DNA of 64,000 bases from Saccharopolyspora kobensis (lineage in GTDB: Bacteria; Actinomycetota; Actinomycetes; Mycobacteriales; Pseudonocardiaceae): contig NZ_FNVB01000016.1 of the NCBI RefSeq assembly GCF_900108315.1, forward strand, positions 23,965 to 87,964. The letters are read 5' to 3'. How positions within the stretch are numbered: position 1 is the stretch's first letter; the number at the start of each line of letters is the position of its first letter. The notes under the pieces are model-generated. The model worked only from the letters and a program-made list of their open reading frames with translations, had not been told where the DNA came from and did not search any database. The translations under genes were made by a program, and so were the position numbers. Shown here one piece after another: positions 15,707 through 24,067 of the stretch.

Positions 15707-17122
15707 GTGGACGATTTTCTGCACTGGCTCCAGCACGAGACCGCCGGCCTGCTCGTGCTGTGCGCGGTCGGCATCGCCGTGCTGCTGCTCATGATCATCC
15801 GGTTCCGGGTGGAACCGTTCATCGCGCTGATCGTCTCCGGCCTGCTGATCGCGCTGGCCGCCGGGCTGTCCGTCGAGGACATCGTCGGCACCGCGCAGAA
15901 GAGCAGCGAATCGCTGCTGGAGAACGGCTTCGCCGGGATCCTCGGGCACATCACCGCCATCGTCGGTCTCGGCACCATCCTCGGCTCGATGCTGGAGGCC
16001 TCCGGCGGTGCCCAGCTGCTGACCCGAAAGCTGCTCGGCGCCTTCGGCGAGAAGCGCGCGCCGCTGGCGATGGGCCTGTCCGGGCTGGTCTTCGGCATCC
16101 CGGTGTTCTTCGACATCGGCATCTTCGTGCTGGCGCCGCTGGTGTACGTGGTGGCGCGGCAGGGCGGCAAGTCGATCCTGCTGTACTGCCTGCCGCTGGT
16201 GGCCGGGCTGTCCATGACGCACGCGTTCCTGCCCCCGCACCCCGGCCCGGTGGTCGCCGCGAGCCTGCTCGGCGTCGACCTCGGCTGGATCATCCTGATG
16301 GGCCTGGCCTGCGGGATTCCGGCGTTCGTGGTCAGCGGCCTGCTCTTCCCGATGTGGATCGGCAAGCGCATCGAGCTGCCGGTGCCGGAGGACATGCTGG
16401 CCGCCGCCGAGGAACTGGCGCGCAAGAACGAGACCGAGGGCCGCCCGGAGCCGAAGCTGGCCACCGTCGCGCTCATCATCGGGCTGCCGATGGTGCTGAT
16501 CCTCGGCGCCACCTTCGGCAGCATCACGCTGCCCGCGGGCGGCACGCCGCTGGCGGTGCTGACCTTGCTCGGCAACCCGACGGTGGCGCTGACCATCGCG
16601 GTGCTGCTGGCGTTCTGGCTGCTGGGCACCCGGCGCGGGATGACCGGCAAGGAGATCTCCGAGCTGACCGGCAACTCGCTGCGCCCGCTGGGCATGATCC
16701 TGCTGGTGGTCGGCGCGGGCGGCTTCTTCGGCAAGGTGCTGGCCGAGACCGGCGTCGGCGAGGCGCTGGCCGGATCGCTGCAGTCCACCGGGCTGCCGCT
16801 GCTGGTGTCGGCGTACGTGATCAGCTCCGGGCTGCGCATCGCGCAGGGCTCGGCGACGGTGGCGATCGTGACCACCGGCGGCATCGTCGCACCGCTGCTG
16901 CACGCCGGGGACCACTCGCAGGCCCAGCTCGCGCTGATCGCGGTCTCCATCGCGTCGGGCTCGATCATCGCCTCGCACGTCAACGACGGCGGGTTCTGGA
17001 TCATCAGCCGCTACTTCGGCATCCCGGTCAAGGACATGCTCAAGTCCTGGACGGTGCTGGAGACGATCCTCTCGCTGGTCGGCTTCGGCATGGCGGCGCT
17101 GCTCTCCGCCTTGCTCCCCTAG
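15707..17122 (+). CDS. GntP-family permease (gluconate/D-serine type)
   Basis: 471 residues, GTG 15707 after AGGAG. There are about 12 membrane segments. Typical GntP segments are GFAGILGHITAIVGLGTILG, LSGLVFGIPVFFDIG, LPLVAGLSMTHAFLPPHPGP and IIASHVNDGGFWIISRYF. The family includes gluconate transporters and the D-serine importer DsdX. In this operon a D-amino acid or its N-acyl derivative is the likely cargo. A hairpin follows at 17141-17181. Confidence 0.92.
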   Translation: MDDFLHWLQHETAGLLVLCAVGIAVLLLMIIRFRVEPFIALIVSGLLIALAAGLSVEDIVGTAQKSSESLLENGFAGILGHITAIVGLGTILGSMLEASGGAQLLTRKLLGAFGEKRAPLAMGLSGLVFGIPVFFDIGIFVLAPLVYVVARQGGKSILLYCLPLVAGLSMTHAFLPPHPGPVVAASLLGVDLGWIILMGLACGIPAFVVSGLLFPMWIGKRIELPVPEDMLAAAEELARKNETEGRPEPKLATVALIIGLPMVLILGATFGSITLPAGGTPLAVLTLLGNPTVALTIAVLLAFWLLGTRRGMTGKEISELTGNSLRPLGMILLVVGAGGFFGKVLAETGVGEALAGSLQSTGLPLLVSAYVISSGLRIAQGSATVAIVTTGGIVAPLLHAGDHSQAQLALIAVSIASGSIIASHVNDGGFWIISRYFGIPVKDMLKSWTVLETILSLVGFGMAALLSALLP

Positions 17123-17140
17123 TCCGGAAAACCTTGCTAT

Positions 17141-17181
17141 GGCGTCGGATTCGCCCGTAGTGTTCGCCGGGATCCGACGCC
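17141..17181 (+). terminator. hairpin after the gntP operon
   Basis: A perfect 10-bp stem (GGCGTCGGAT at 17141-17150, ATCCGACGCC at 17172-17181) with a 21-nt loop lies between gntP and the next gene. It may terminate the D-amino-acid operon or shape the leader of the amidohydrolase, which starts 19 nt later. Confidence 0.55.
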
Positions 17182-17199
17182 GAGGCGAGGAGTGCCCGA

Positions 17200-18921
17200 A
17201 TGGACCTGAGCAGACGGTCGTTGCTCCAGGCGGCCGGTGCCGCCGCTGGTTTGGTGGGGTTCGCACCGGGGCTGGCCAACGCCGGCACCGTGCTGCCCGC
17301 GAACGCGCCGACCCCACCGCGCGGGCCGGGTGAGGGGCAGGGCCCGTTCCGGAAGCTGGTGATCCGCGGCGTCAACCTGATCGTCGGCGCGGACGGCGAG
17401 GTGCGCGGCCCGGTCGACGTGGTGGTCCGCGGCAACCGCATCGACCAGATCATCCCCGCAGGTCAGCCGTCCCGGGCGCTGCCCGCCGGCCGACCGCCGC
17501 ACGACGCCGAGCACGAGATCGACGCGACCGGCATGTGGATGATGCCGGGCCTGGTCGACGAGCACTCCCACACCGGCACCGGCGGCACGCCGCGGACCTA
17601 CGCCTACAAGCTGTGGCTGGGCCACGGCGTCACCACCGTCCGAGGCGTCTCGCTGGCCAAGAACCCCGACGCGGTCTCGGACAAGGAGCGCAGCGAGCGC
17701 AACGAGATCGTGGCACCGCGCATCGTCAACTACCAAACGCCGGGCAGCGGCTGGGAAGAAGGGCCGATCGACTCGCCGGGCAAGGCCCGCCGGTGGGTGG
17801 CGTGGGCGGCCCGCAACGGTGTGGACGGCATCAAGTTCTTCGGCGAGGGCCCATACGGCCGTCCCGAGATCGAGGCCGCGATCCGGGCCGCCCAGCAGGC
17901 CGGGCTCGGCACCACGATGCACCACTCGCCGCCGATCTACCCGCAGCTCAACGCGCTGGAGACCGCGCAGCTCGGGCTGGGCACCATCACGCACTTCTAC
18001 GGCCACTTCGAAGCCCTGCTCAAGGAGGGCCGCGAGCACCCGAAGCCGCCGGACTACGACTACTCCAACGAGGCCTCGCGGTGGCGCGCGGTCGCCGAGG
18101 TCATCGACTACACCTTCCCGCCCGGTTCCCCGCAGTGGCGCTCGTACCTGTCGCGGCAGCTGGACAGCGGCGTGACTTTCGGCCCCACCTTCGGCGTCTA
18201 CCTCGCCGGCCGCGACCTGCTGCGGGCGCGCGGGCTGGAGTGGCACCCGCGCTTCGTGCTGCCGTCGCTGTGGAACTTCTGGGAACCGAGCCCGGAGGCG
18301 CACGGATCGTTCTACTACGACTGGAACAGCGAGGACGAGGCGAGCTGGAAGCGCTTCTACGTGCAGTACCTCCAACTCGTCCACGACTACAAGGAGATGG
18401 GCGGGCGCATCGCGGGCGGCACCGACCCGGGCTTCATCTACAACCTCTACGGATTCGCCAACATCAACGAGCTGGAGATGCTGCGCGAGGCGGGCCTGTC
18501 GGCGCTGGAGGCGATCGAGGCGATGAGCTCGGCGACCGCGCGCACCATCGCCGAACCCACCGGGCGGGCGCCCGAGTACGGCGCGGTCAAGGAGGGTTTC
18601 ATCGCCGACCTGGCGATCACCGGGCACAACCCGCTGGAGGACCTGAAAACCCTCTACGGCACCGGAACTCCGCGCCTGGATCCCGAAACCGGCGACATCA
18701 CCCGGACCGGCGGCGTGCAGTGGACCATCCGCAACGGCGTGGTCTACGACGCCAAGCGGCTGCTCGCCGACGTCGCCGAGATGGTGCAGGCGCAGAAGTC
18801 GCAAGGTGCGTGCGGTGACGTCGACCCCGACTGGAGCATGTCCGGCCCCTGCGGCGGCAGCCCGGGCGTCGGCGTAGCACCCCCGGCCAAACCCGCGAAG
18901 CGTGCCGCACCGCTGCCCTGA
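17200..18921 (+). CDS. Tat-exported amidohydrolase
   Basis: 573 residues with a twin-arginine signal (MDLSRRSLLQAAGAAAG), so it is exported folded. Amidohydrolase features: MWMMPGLVDEHSHTGTGG (metal HxH, about 112-128), GIKFFGEGPYG, TTMHHSPPIY, ITHFYGHFE, and GRIAGGTDPGFIYN with the catalytic aspartate. A C-terminal EYGAVKEGFIADLAITGHNP is typical of the small beta domain. The substrate is unknown. The C-terminal tail is proline/alanine rich. It is separated from gntP by a hairpin and followed by two more hairpins, so it is probably monocistronic. Confidence 0.83.
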   Translation: MDLSRRSLLQAAGAAAGLVGFAPGLANAGTVLPANAPTPPRGPGEGQGPFRKLVIRGVNLIVGADGEVRGPVDVVVRGNRIDQIIPAGQPSRALPAGRPPHDAEHEIDATGMWMMPGLVDEHSHTGTGGTPRTYAYKLWLGHGVTTVRGVSLAKNPDAVSDKERSERNEIVAPRIVNYQTPGSGWEEGPIDSPGKARRWVAWAARNGVDGIKFFGEGPYGRPEIEAAIRAAQQAGLGTTMHHSPPIYPQLNALETAQLGLGTITHFYGHFEALLKEGREHPKPPDYDYSNEASRWRAVAEVIDYTFPPGSPQWRSYLSRQLDSGVTFGPTFGVYLAGRDLLRARGLEWHPRFVLPSLWNFWEPSPEAHGSFYYDWNSEDEASWKRFYVQYLQLVHDYKEMGGRIAGGTDPGFIYNLYGFANINELEMLREAGLSALEAIEAMSSATARTIAEPTGRAPEYGAVKEGFIADLAITGHNPLEDLKTLYGTGTPRLDPETGDITRTGGVQWTIRNGVVYDAKRLLADVAEMVQAQKSQGACGDVDPDWSMSGPCGGSPGVGVAPPAKPAKRAAPLP

Positions 18922-18932
18922 CACGCTCCGCG

Positions 18933-19000
18933 CGTCGACTCCGCGCGAAGTCGACGTGCACCCGGGTGGTGGTCGATCTCGCGCGAAATCGACCACCACC
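18933..19000. repeat. two related tandem hairpins after the amidohydrolase gene
   Basis: Hairpin 1: CGTCGACT/AGTCGACG (18933-18940, 18949-18956). Hairpin 2: a 13-bp stem, GGTGGTGGTCGAT/ATCGACCACCACC (18965-18977, 18988-19000). The core GTCGAxxxCGCGCGAAxTCGAC is common to both, so they look like two diverged copies of one palindromic element. They probably end the amidohydrolase transcript. The remaining 168 nt to the next gene shows nothing else clear. Confidence 0.65.
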
Positions 19001-19168
19001 AGCGCGGGAGGCGCGGCTCGGGCGGTGAACTCTCCCGTTCTCGGGGAAAGTTGGGAACTTCGCGGGCGTGATCACGGGTTGAGGAAGCTTTAAGGCATTG
19101 TGGTCTAGTCCAATGGCGGCGAATGCGGCAGACTGACCCGCGATCATCCACCGAGCAGGGAGAACATC

Positions 19169-20338
19169 GTGCGGGACAACGCAATGCCGCGTCGCCGGTT
19201 CCTCACCGCCGCCGGCGCGATCGGCCTCGCCGGCGCGGCCGGGGTGGTCGCCACCACCAGCACCGCGTGCGCGACCACTTCGTCGGGTGCGGCGCCCCAG
19301 ACCGAGCCGGCGATGCACCACGCGGCCGCCGGGCTGATGACGCTGATCGGCAGCTACACCTCGGCCAGCCCGGCCGGTCGCGGCCTGGAGGTGGCCATCC
19401 GCGACGACGCGGGCAAGCTCGTGCAGTCCGCGGTGGTCGACGGGGTGCCCGACGCGTCGTTCTTCGCCTGGTCACCGGACCACCAGTACCTCTACGTCAC
19501 CAACGAGCTCGTGCCGAACGGCACCATCACCGCCGTGGACATCTCCCAGCACCACCCGGTGGTACTGGGCAGCAAGCCCAGCGGCGGCGCGGGCCCGACG
19601 CACCTGTCCGTGCACCCCGGCGGCGAGTACATCTTCACCGCCCACTACACCGACGGGAAGGTCGCGGTGCACCGCCGCAACGCCGACGGCAGCATCGGCG
19701 ACCAGACCGACCTGATCCAGCACCCCGGTTCCCAGCCGCACGCCCACCAGGTCCTCGTCGACCCGAGCAAGCAGTGGGTGGTGGCGGTCGACCTCGGCGC
19801 CGACGCGGTGTTCGTCTACGCCTTCGACACCGCCACCGGCAAGCTCACCCAGCACCAGCACCTGGAGCTGCCCGCCGGGACCGGACCGCGCCACCTGGCG
19901 TTCAACTACGACCGCGCCTACCTGCTGGCGGAGCTGAAGTCCGAGATCACCGTGCTGGACTGGGACCTCGACGCCGGGCGGTTCACCGCGGGCCAGGTCA
20001 TCGGCACCCGCGAACCCGACGCCGGCGGCGAGAACTTCCCCGCGGAGATCGCCGTCACCCGCGACGCCAAGTTCGCCTACGCCTCCAACCGCGGCGACAA
20101 CAACATCGCCACCTTCGCGATCACCGCGGCGGGCCTGGAGTTCCGCGGCACCACGCCGGTCGGCGGCGACTGGCCCCGTCACTTCGCCCTCGACCCGGAG
20201 CAGACCTCGCTGTTCGTGGCCAACCAGCGCTCCGGCGCCATCACCCGCCTGGCCCGCGACGCGAACACCGGCGCCCTGACCCCCACCCAGGACGTCTACG
20301 AATGCCCGTCGGTGGCCGCACTGACCTTCCACGGCTGA
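19169..20338 (+). CDS. exported lactonase-like seven-bladed beta-propeller
   Basis: 389 residues, GTG 19169 after AGGGAG. The N-terminal MPRRRFLTAAGAIGLAGAA is a Tat signal. A cysteine (TACATTS) near the cleavage region is not in a clean lipobox. The rest matches the PF10282 6-phosphogluconolactonase-like propeller: LIGSYTSASPAGRGLEV, HLSVHPGGEYIFTAHY, PHAHQVLVDPSKQWVVAVD, GTGPRHLAFNYD, GGDWPRHFALDPEQTSLFVANQ. Export argues against the cytosolic pentose-phosphate role; a lactonase of unknown substrate is likely. Confidence 0.85.
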   Translation: MRDNAMPRRRFLTAAGAIGLAGAAGVVATTSTACATTSSGAAPQTEPAMHHAAAGLMTLIGSYTSASPAGRGLEVAIRDDAGKLVQSAVVDGVPDASFFAWSPDHQYLYVTNELVPNGTITAVDISQHHPVVLGSKPSGGAGPTHLSVHPGGEYIFTAHYTDGKVAVHRRNADGSIGDQTDLIQHPGSQPHAHQVLVDPSKQWVVAVDLGADAVFVYAFDTATGKLTQHQHLELPAGTGPRHLAFNYDRAYLLAELKSEITVLDWDLDAGRFTAGQVIGTREPDAGGENFPAEIAVTRDAKFAYASNRGDNNIATFAITAAGLEFRGTTPVGGDWPRHFALDPEQTSLFVANQRSGAITRLARDANTGALTPTQDVYECPSVAALTFHG

Positions 20339-20347
20339 TCCGCGGCG

Positions 20348-20394
20348 GAGAAGGGCGCCTCCTGGCGAGCAATTCGCCAGGAGGCGCCCTTCTC
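20348..20394. terminator. 21-bp perfect hairpin between convergent genes
   Basis: Arms at 20348-20368 and 20374-20394 are perfectly complementary over 21 bp, with a 5-nt loop (GCAAT). It starts 10 nt after the propeller gene and ends 20 nt before the tetR stop. It is a very strong bidirectional terminator. The outer sequence GAAGGGC resembles the ridA terminator. Confidence 0.9.
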
Positions 20395-20413
20395 CTCGAT
20401 CGCTCTCCGCCGA

Positions 20414-21124
20414 TCAGGAGGAATCGCCCGAGCCCCGGAGCTGCGCCTCGATCCCGTCGAGAACAGTGGTCAGGCCGAGCTCGAACGACTCGTCGAAGTC
20501 GTCGGTGCCGACGAGGTCGGCCTGCTCTGCCAGGACTGGGTAGTCTTCTCGCCGCTGTCCGAGGTACTGCTGGGCTTGGGCGCGGAGTTCGGCCTCGCGG
20601 GCCGGGTCCCGGTGCACCCCGGTCCAGAAGTTCTCCATCGCCACGTAACCCTGCACGTAGTAGGTCAGCGCACCGATGACCGCGGTGAGCCGGGCTCCCG
20701 CCAACCCGACCGAGGCCAACACCGCGTAGAACCGCTCGGCCAGCGCGAGCGAGTTCGGCCCGAGCAGCGGGCGGGTGGACATCAGGGCCGGCAACCACGG
20801 ATGGCGCTTCATGACCTCCCGGCCGCGATGGAGCTGCTGAGCGAGCGCCTCTCGCCAGGGGACGTCGTCGATCCCGTCGAGCTCGACACCGGCGAACGCC
20901 TCGTCCACGGCGAGGTCGAGCACGTCTTCCTTGCTGCTCACGTACTCGTAGAGCGACATCGCGCTGACGTCCAGCCGCGCGGCGAGGCGCCGCATGGACA
21001 GGCCCGATGCCCCTTCAGCATCCAGCACCGCGACCGCGGCACGAGCGATGCGCTCCTTCGACAGGCGGGGTTTGCGGGGGCGCTGCTCGGCGAACCAGAT
21101 CGCCGGCGGCCGTTCCTCGCCCAT
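20414..21124 (-). CDS. TetR/AcrR-family transcriptional regulator
   Basis: 236 residues from ATG 21124 behind GGGAGGAGGG. The N-terminal TetR helix-turn-helix spans about 20-65 (LSKERIARAAVAVLDAEG, then MRRLAARLDVSAMSLYEYVSSKEDV). The helical C-terminal ligand domain (RHPWLPALMSTRPLLGP, ALTYYVQGYVAMEN) is of the TetR_C_1 tetracycline-repressor type. It is divergent from the DUF885-like gene. A 16-nt palindrome between them (21145-21160) is a likely operator for autorepression and control of that gene. Confidence 0.93.
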   Translation of the reverse strand: MGEERPPAIWFAEQRPRKPRLSKERIARAAVAVLDAEGASGLSMRRLAARLDVSAMSLYEYVSSKEDVLDLAVDEAFAGVELDGIDDVPWREALAQQLHRGREVMKRHPWLPALMSTRPLLGPNSLALAERFYAVLASVGLAGARLTAVIGALTYYVQGYVAMENFWTGVHRDPAREAELRAQAQQYLGQRREDYPVLAEQADLVGTDDFDESFELGLTTVLDGIEAQLRGSGDSS

Positions 21125-21144
21125 GAGCCCTCCTCCCTTACAGC

Positions 21145-21160
21145 GTACGGAAAACCGTAC
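21145..21160. promoter_or_regulatory. candidate TetR operator
   Basis: GTACGG-AAAA-CCGTAC is a perfect 6-bp inverted repeat in the 83-nt divergent region, 20 nt upstream of the tetR start. A TAGCTT -10-like box for the plus gene lies just after it (21164-21169). Confidence 0.6.
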
Positions 21161-21207
21161 AGCTAGCTTCGGCCGCAACCGACCGAGGATCACGAGGAGG
21201 ACGCTCG

Positions 21208-22512
21208 ATGACGCCGGACGAATGGGTGCACCGGTACGCGCTGCTGGCGCTGCGCATCGACAAGCTGGTCGCGGGGAGCGCGACGGGCACCGTGGTCATC
21301 TACAGCGGGCCACCGGAGTGGCGGGCCCGGGTGGACGGCGAGGAACCGGCAGCAGCCGGGCGGCTGGCCGAGGACGCCGAGGCGCTGCTCGACAGCTTGC
21401 CGTTCCCGCCCGAGCGCGCCCGCTACCTCGCCGCCCAGGTGCGGGCGGTGCGTGCGGTCGCCCGGCGGCTGAACGGCGAGCGGCTGCCGCTGGCCGCCTA
21501 CGCGGACGAATGCTTGGGCGTGGCAGCGGAAGTGCTGCCGACGGAGGTGTTCGAGGAGGCGCACGAGGTGCTCGACCGCGCGCTGCCGAAGGGCACCGCG
21601 ACCTTGCCGGAGCGGCTCCAGTCCTGGCGGGAGGCCCACTCGCTGCCGCCGGACCAGGTGGACCGGCTACCAGCCCTCGTGGACCGCGCCATCGCCGAAA
21701 CCCGGCGGCGCACCAGCACGATCGTTCCGCTGCCCGCCGGTGAGGTGACGAAGTGCGAGCTGGTCTCCGGCGTGCACTTCCGGGCCGCCGGGGCCTACGA
21801 GGGCGAGCTGCGCTCGACGATCCACCTCAACACCGACCTGCCGTTCAACCTGGCCGATCTGCTGTACGTCGTCGCGCACGAGGGCCACCCCGGGCACATC
21901 GCCGAGTCGATGCTCAAGGACCTCCGACTGGCCGGCGAACTCGGCTATCAGGACCAGCGCGTCCGGTTCATGATCTCACCGGCGTTCGTGATCAGCGAGG
22001 GGCTCGGGCTGCACGCCCAGGACATCGCCTTCCCGAGCGGCCAGGCCCAGTCCTGGCTCCACGAGAACGTCCTCGCCGAACGCGGGATCGATCCGGACGG
22101 CAGCGATTTCGCGGCGATCCACCGCGCGCAGAACATGCTGTTCGGCGCGTGGGGCAATGCCGCGCTCCTCGCCGAACGCGGGATCGATCCGGACGGCAGC
22201 GATTTCGCGGCGATCCACCGCGCGCAGAACATGCTGTTCGGCGCGTGGGGCAATGCCGCGCTCCTCGCCGACGAAGGCCGGCCGGACGCCGAGATCAGCG
22301 CCTACCTCACCAGGTGGGCGCTGATCCCCGAGGCCGAGACCGGCGCGGTCCTGGGCACGCTCCGCGCCGGTGGCATGTCCACGTACGTGCTCGGCTACTT
22401 CCACGGCTGGCGGCTGCTCGACCGGTGGCTGGCCGCACCGGATCGCGATGCGCGGGTGCGCCGGCTGCTCACCGAGCAGCTGCTACCCGCCGATCTGGAG
22501 GTCGCGGGCTGA
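21208..22512 (+). CDS. DUF885-like putative metallopeptidase with internal duplication
   Basis: 434 residues. The motif VVAHEGHPGHIAESM at about residue 220 fits the DUF885-type HExxPGH zinc signature, and FVISEGLGLHAQD downstream supplies a further glutamate. There is no signal peptide, so it is probably cytoplasmic. The substrate is unknown. A perfect 96-bp tandem duplication (22071-22262) repeats 32 residues (LAERGIDPDGSDF to GAWGNAAL) in frame, so the ancestral protein was probably 402 residues. It is divergent from tetR, which may control it. Its 3' end overlaps the convergent GH5 gene by 30 bp. Confidence 0.78.
   Translation: MTPDEWVHRYALLALRIDKLVAGSATGTVVIYSGPPEWRARVDGEEPAAAGRLAEDAEALLDSLPFPPERARYLAAQVRAVRAVARRLNGERLPLAAYADECLGVAAEVLPTEVFEEAHEVLDRALPKGTATLPERLQSWREAHSLPPDQVDRLPALVDRAIAETRRRTSTIVPLPAGEVTKCELVSGVHFRAAGAYEGELRSTIHLNTDLPFNLADLLYVVAHEGHPGHIAESMLKDLRLAGELGYQDQRVRFMISPAFVISEGLGLHAQDIAFPSGQAQSWLHENVLAERGIDPDGSDFAAIHRAQNMLFGAWGNAALLAERGIDPDGSDFAAIHRAQNMLFGAWGNAALLADEGRPDAEISAYLTRWALIPEAETGAVLGTLRAGGMSTYVLGYFHGWRLLDRWLAAPDRDARVRRLLTEQLLPADLEVAG
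22071..22271 (+). repeat. perfect 96-bp tandem duplication within a gene
   Basis: Bases 22071-22166 are repeated exactly at 22167-22262. The first 9 bases recur a third time at 22263-22271. The period is a multiple of three, so the reading frame is kept. Zero divergence implies a very recent event or an assembly artefact. Confidence 0.97.
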
Positions 22513-23799
22513 TCCGCCGATGAGGCGGTGCCAGGCGGCGGCGCGCCAGTCGTCGCCGTCGTCGAGGAACATCCGGTTGCCCGCGCTGTCCCAGTGGGCC
22601 AGGGCCCAGCCGTTGCCGGTGCGGTTCTCGTGCCAGCCGACCAGCGGCCAGTAGGCGAAGTCGGTGTCGTTGTCGACCAGGAAGTCCACGAAGTTCTCGA
22701 ACCAGGCCCGCGCCTTCGGGTCCTGCTCCTCGCGGCCGCCGACGCCGAACTCGCTGATCCACAGCGGCGCGGTGTAGGGCTTGCCGTCCTCGGTGACGAA
22801 GAACGCCTGCCGCTGCAGCACTTCTCGCAGCTCGTCGGGGCTCAGGTCCTGGTAGCGCGGGTCGCTGGTCTCCCCCACTCCCGTCGCGCCGGAGTGGTTC
22901 GGGCCGGTGTAGCCGTAGAAGTGCGCGGAGTACACCAGCTTCCCGGGCTCGGCCAGGGTGTGCGAGAGGGTTCGCACCGGTTCCAGCGTCGGCCGGCCGT
23001 GCGGGAAGCCGTCGACCGGGAGGCCGACCCAGTTGATGCCCTCGATGATGATCAGCAGGTTCGGGTTGGCCTCGGTGAGGATCCGGTTCCCGGCGCGCTG
23101 CGATGCGGCGAACCAGTCGTGCTCGTCGCCGAGCCCCCAGTTCGGGTCGTCGAAGACGTCGCGGCGGACCTCGTTGTAGAGGTCGGCGCCGACCACGCGC
23201 GGGTTGTCCCGGTAGCGGCCGGCCATGAACAGCCAGTCCTCCTCCCACTCCTGGTCGCTCTGGCTGCTGTTCCAGCGCTCGTTGCCGTCGATCCCGCAGC
23301 ACCAGCGGGTGGTGTTGGTGTGGTTGTTCAGGATGACCGCGAAACCGCGCTCGGTGAGCGCGGCGACCGCTGCGTCGTAGATCTGCAGCCGGCTCTTGCC
23401 GCGCAGCTGCGGGTTGGCGGCCACCGCCCGGTCCGGCACCACCGCCTCGTCGCGGATCATGTCGTTGGCGAAGGGAAGCCGGATGCTGTTGAGGCCGAGT
23501 TCGGCGAAGCTGTCGAGGATCTCCTCCACCGGCGCGCGGTCCAGGCCCAGCGGGATGCCGCTGCTGTTCTCGCCCGCGTGGTGGTTGGCCGGGTCGTCGA
23601 CGTCGCCGCTGCCGTCGTAGGTCCCGCTGGCGCCGTGCCAGTTCCCCGATTTCAGCTTGAAGCGGGCCCCGTCGGCGTCGACGATGTGGCGGCCCTCGGT
23701 GTGCAGCGGTGCCGTCCACGCCGCGACCGGCTCCGGGCCGGGTGGCAGTGGTTGCACGAGCGTTGCCGCGAGGAGGGTGGTGAGCACCCCGGCGATCAT
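22483..23799 (-). CDS. secreted glycoside hydrolase family 5 (cellulase/mannanase type)
   Basis: 438 residues with an N-terminal hydrophobic signal (MIAGVLTTLLAATLVQPLP). It retains the GH5 barrel: GLNSIRLPFANDMI, GFAVILNNHTNTT, the acid/base in VGADLYNEVRRD (about residue 210) and the nucleophile in PLWISEFGVGG (about 350). This family cleaves beta-1,4 glucans or mannans outside the cell. There is no carbohydrate-binding module. It is divergent from the DasABC-like operon across 268 nt, so it may share control with chitooligosaccharide uptake. Its substrate is not determinable here. Confidence 0.87.
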   Translation of the reverse strand: MIAGVLTTLLAATLVQPLPPGPEPVAAWTAPLHTEGRHIVDADGARFKLKSGNWHGASGTYDGSGDVDDPANHHAGENSSGIPLGLDRAPVEEILDSFAELGLNSIRLPFANDMIRDEAVVPDRAVAANPQLRGKSRLQIYDAAVAALTERGFAVILNNHTNTTRWCCGIDGNERWNSSQSDQEWEEDWLFMAGRYRDNPRVVGADLYNEVRRDVFDDPNWGLGDEHDWFAASQRAGNRILTEANPNLLIIIEGINWVGLPVDGFPHGRPTLEPVRTLSHTLAEPGKLVYSAHFYGYTGPNHSGATGVGETSDPRYQDLSPDELREVLQRQAFFVTEDGKPYTAPLWISEFGVGGREEQDPKARAWFENFVDFLVDNDTDFAYWPLVGWHENRTGNGWALAHWDSAGNRMFLDDGDDWRAAAWHRLIGGSARDLQIGG

Positions 23800-23973
23800 G
23801 CGCGCTCCCTGGGTTCGGACGAATCGCGGATCGGCGGCGGACGTTCATCCTCGCAAAGATCGCCGGGCCGGAAATATCTGGTAATTCACCACTTTTGCCG
23901 CCGTTCACCCGGAACGACCAGCGGTTCGGCGGCGCTCCCGCGTCGCTGGAACCGCGCGGAGGCCGAACCGAAC

Positions 23974-24015
23974 ATTGGTTCAGACCTTGCCAACCGAGGT
24001 TGTGATCCATAGCAT
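23974..24015 (+). promoter_or_regulatory. promoter of the sugar ABC operon with a DasR-like operator
   Basis: TTGCCA (23987-23992) and TAGCAT (24010-24015) are spaced by 17 nt, a good sigma-70-type promoter. Over the -35 lies ATTGGTTCAGACCTTG (23974-23989), which keeps the TGGT-N2-AGACC core of the DasR dre site (consensus ACTGGTCTAGACCAGT). A second TGGT-AATTC-ACCA palindrome is at 23879-23891, with one extra central base. Repression by a DasR-type GntR regulator encoded elsewhere is inferred. Confidence 0.5.
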
Positions 24016-24067
24016 CCGATTGCTCAGCGCAAAACGGGAATTGCAGACAGTGCAACGGAGACTGCTC

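Noticed and set aside
13901..17317. 1138-codon minus-strand open frame
   Set aside because: Shadow of the D-amino-acid operon on the plus strand.
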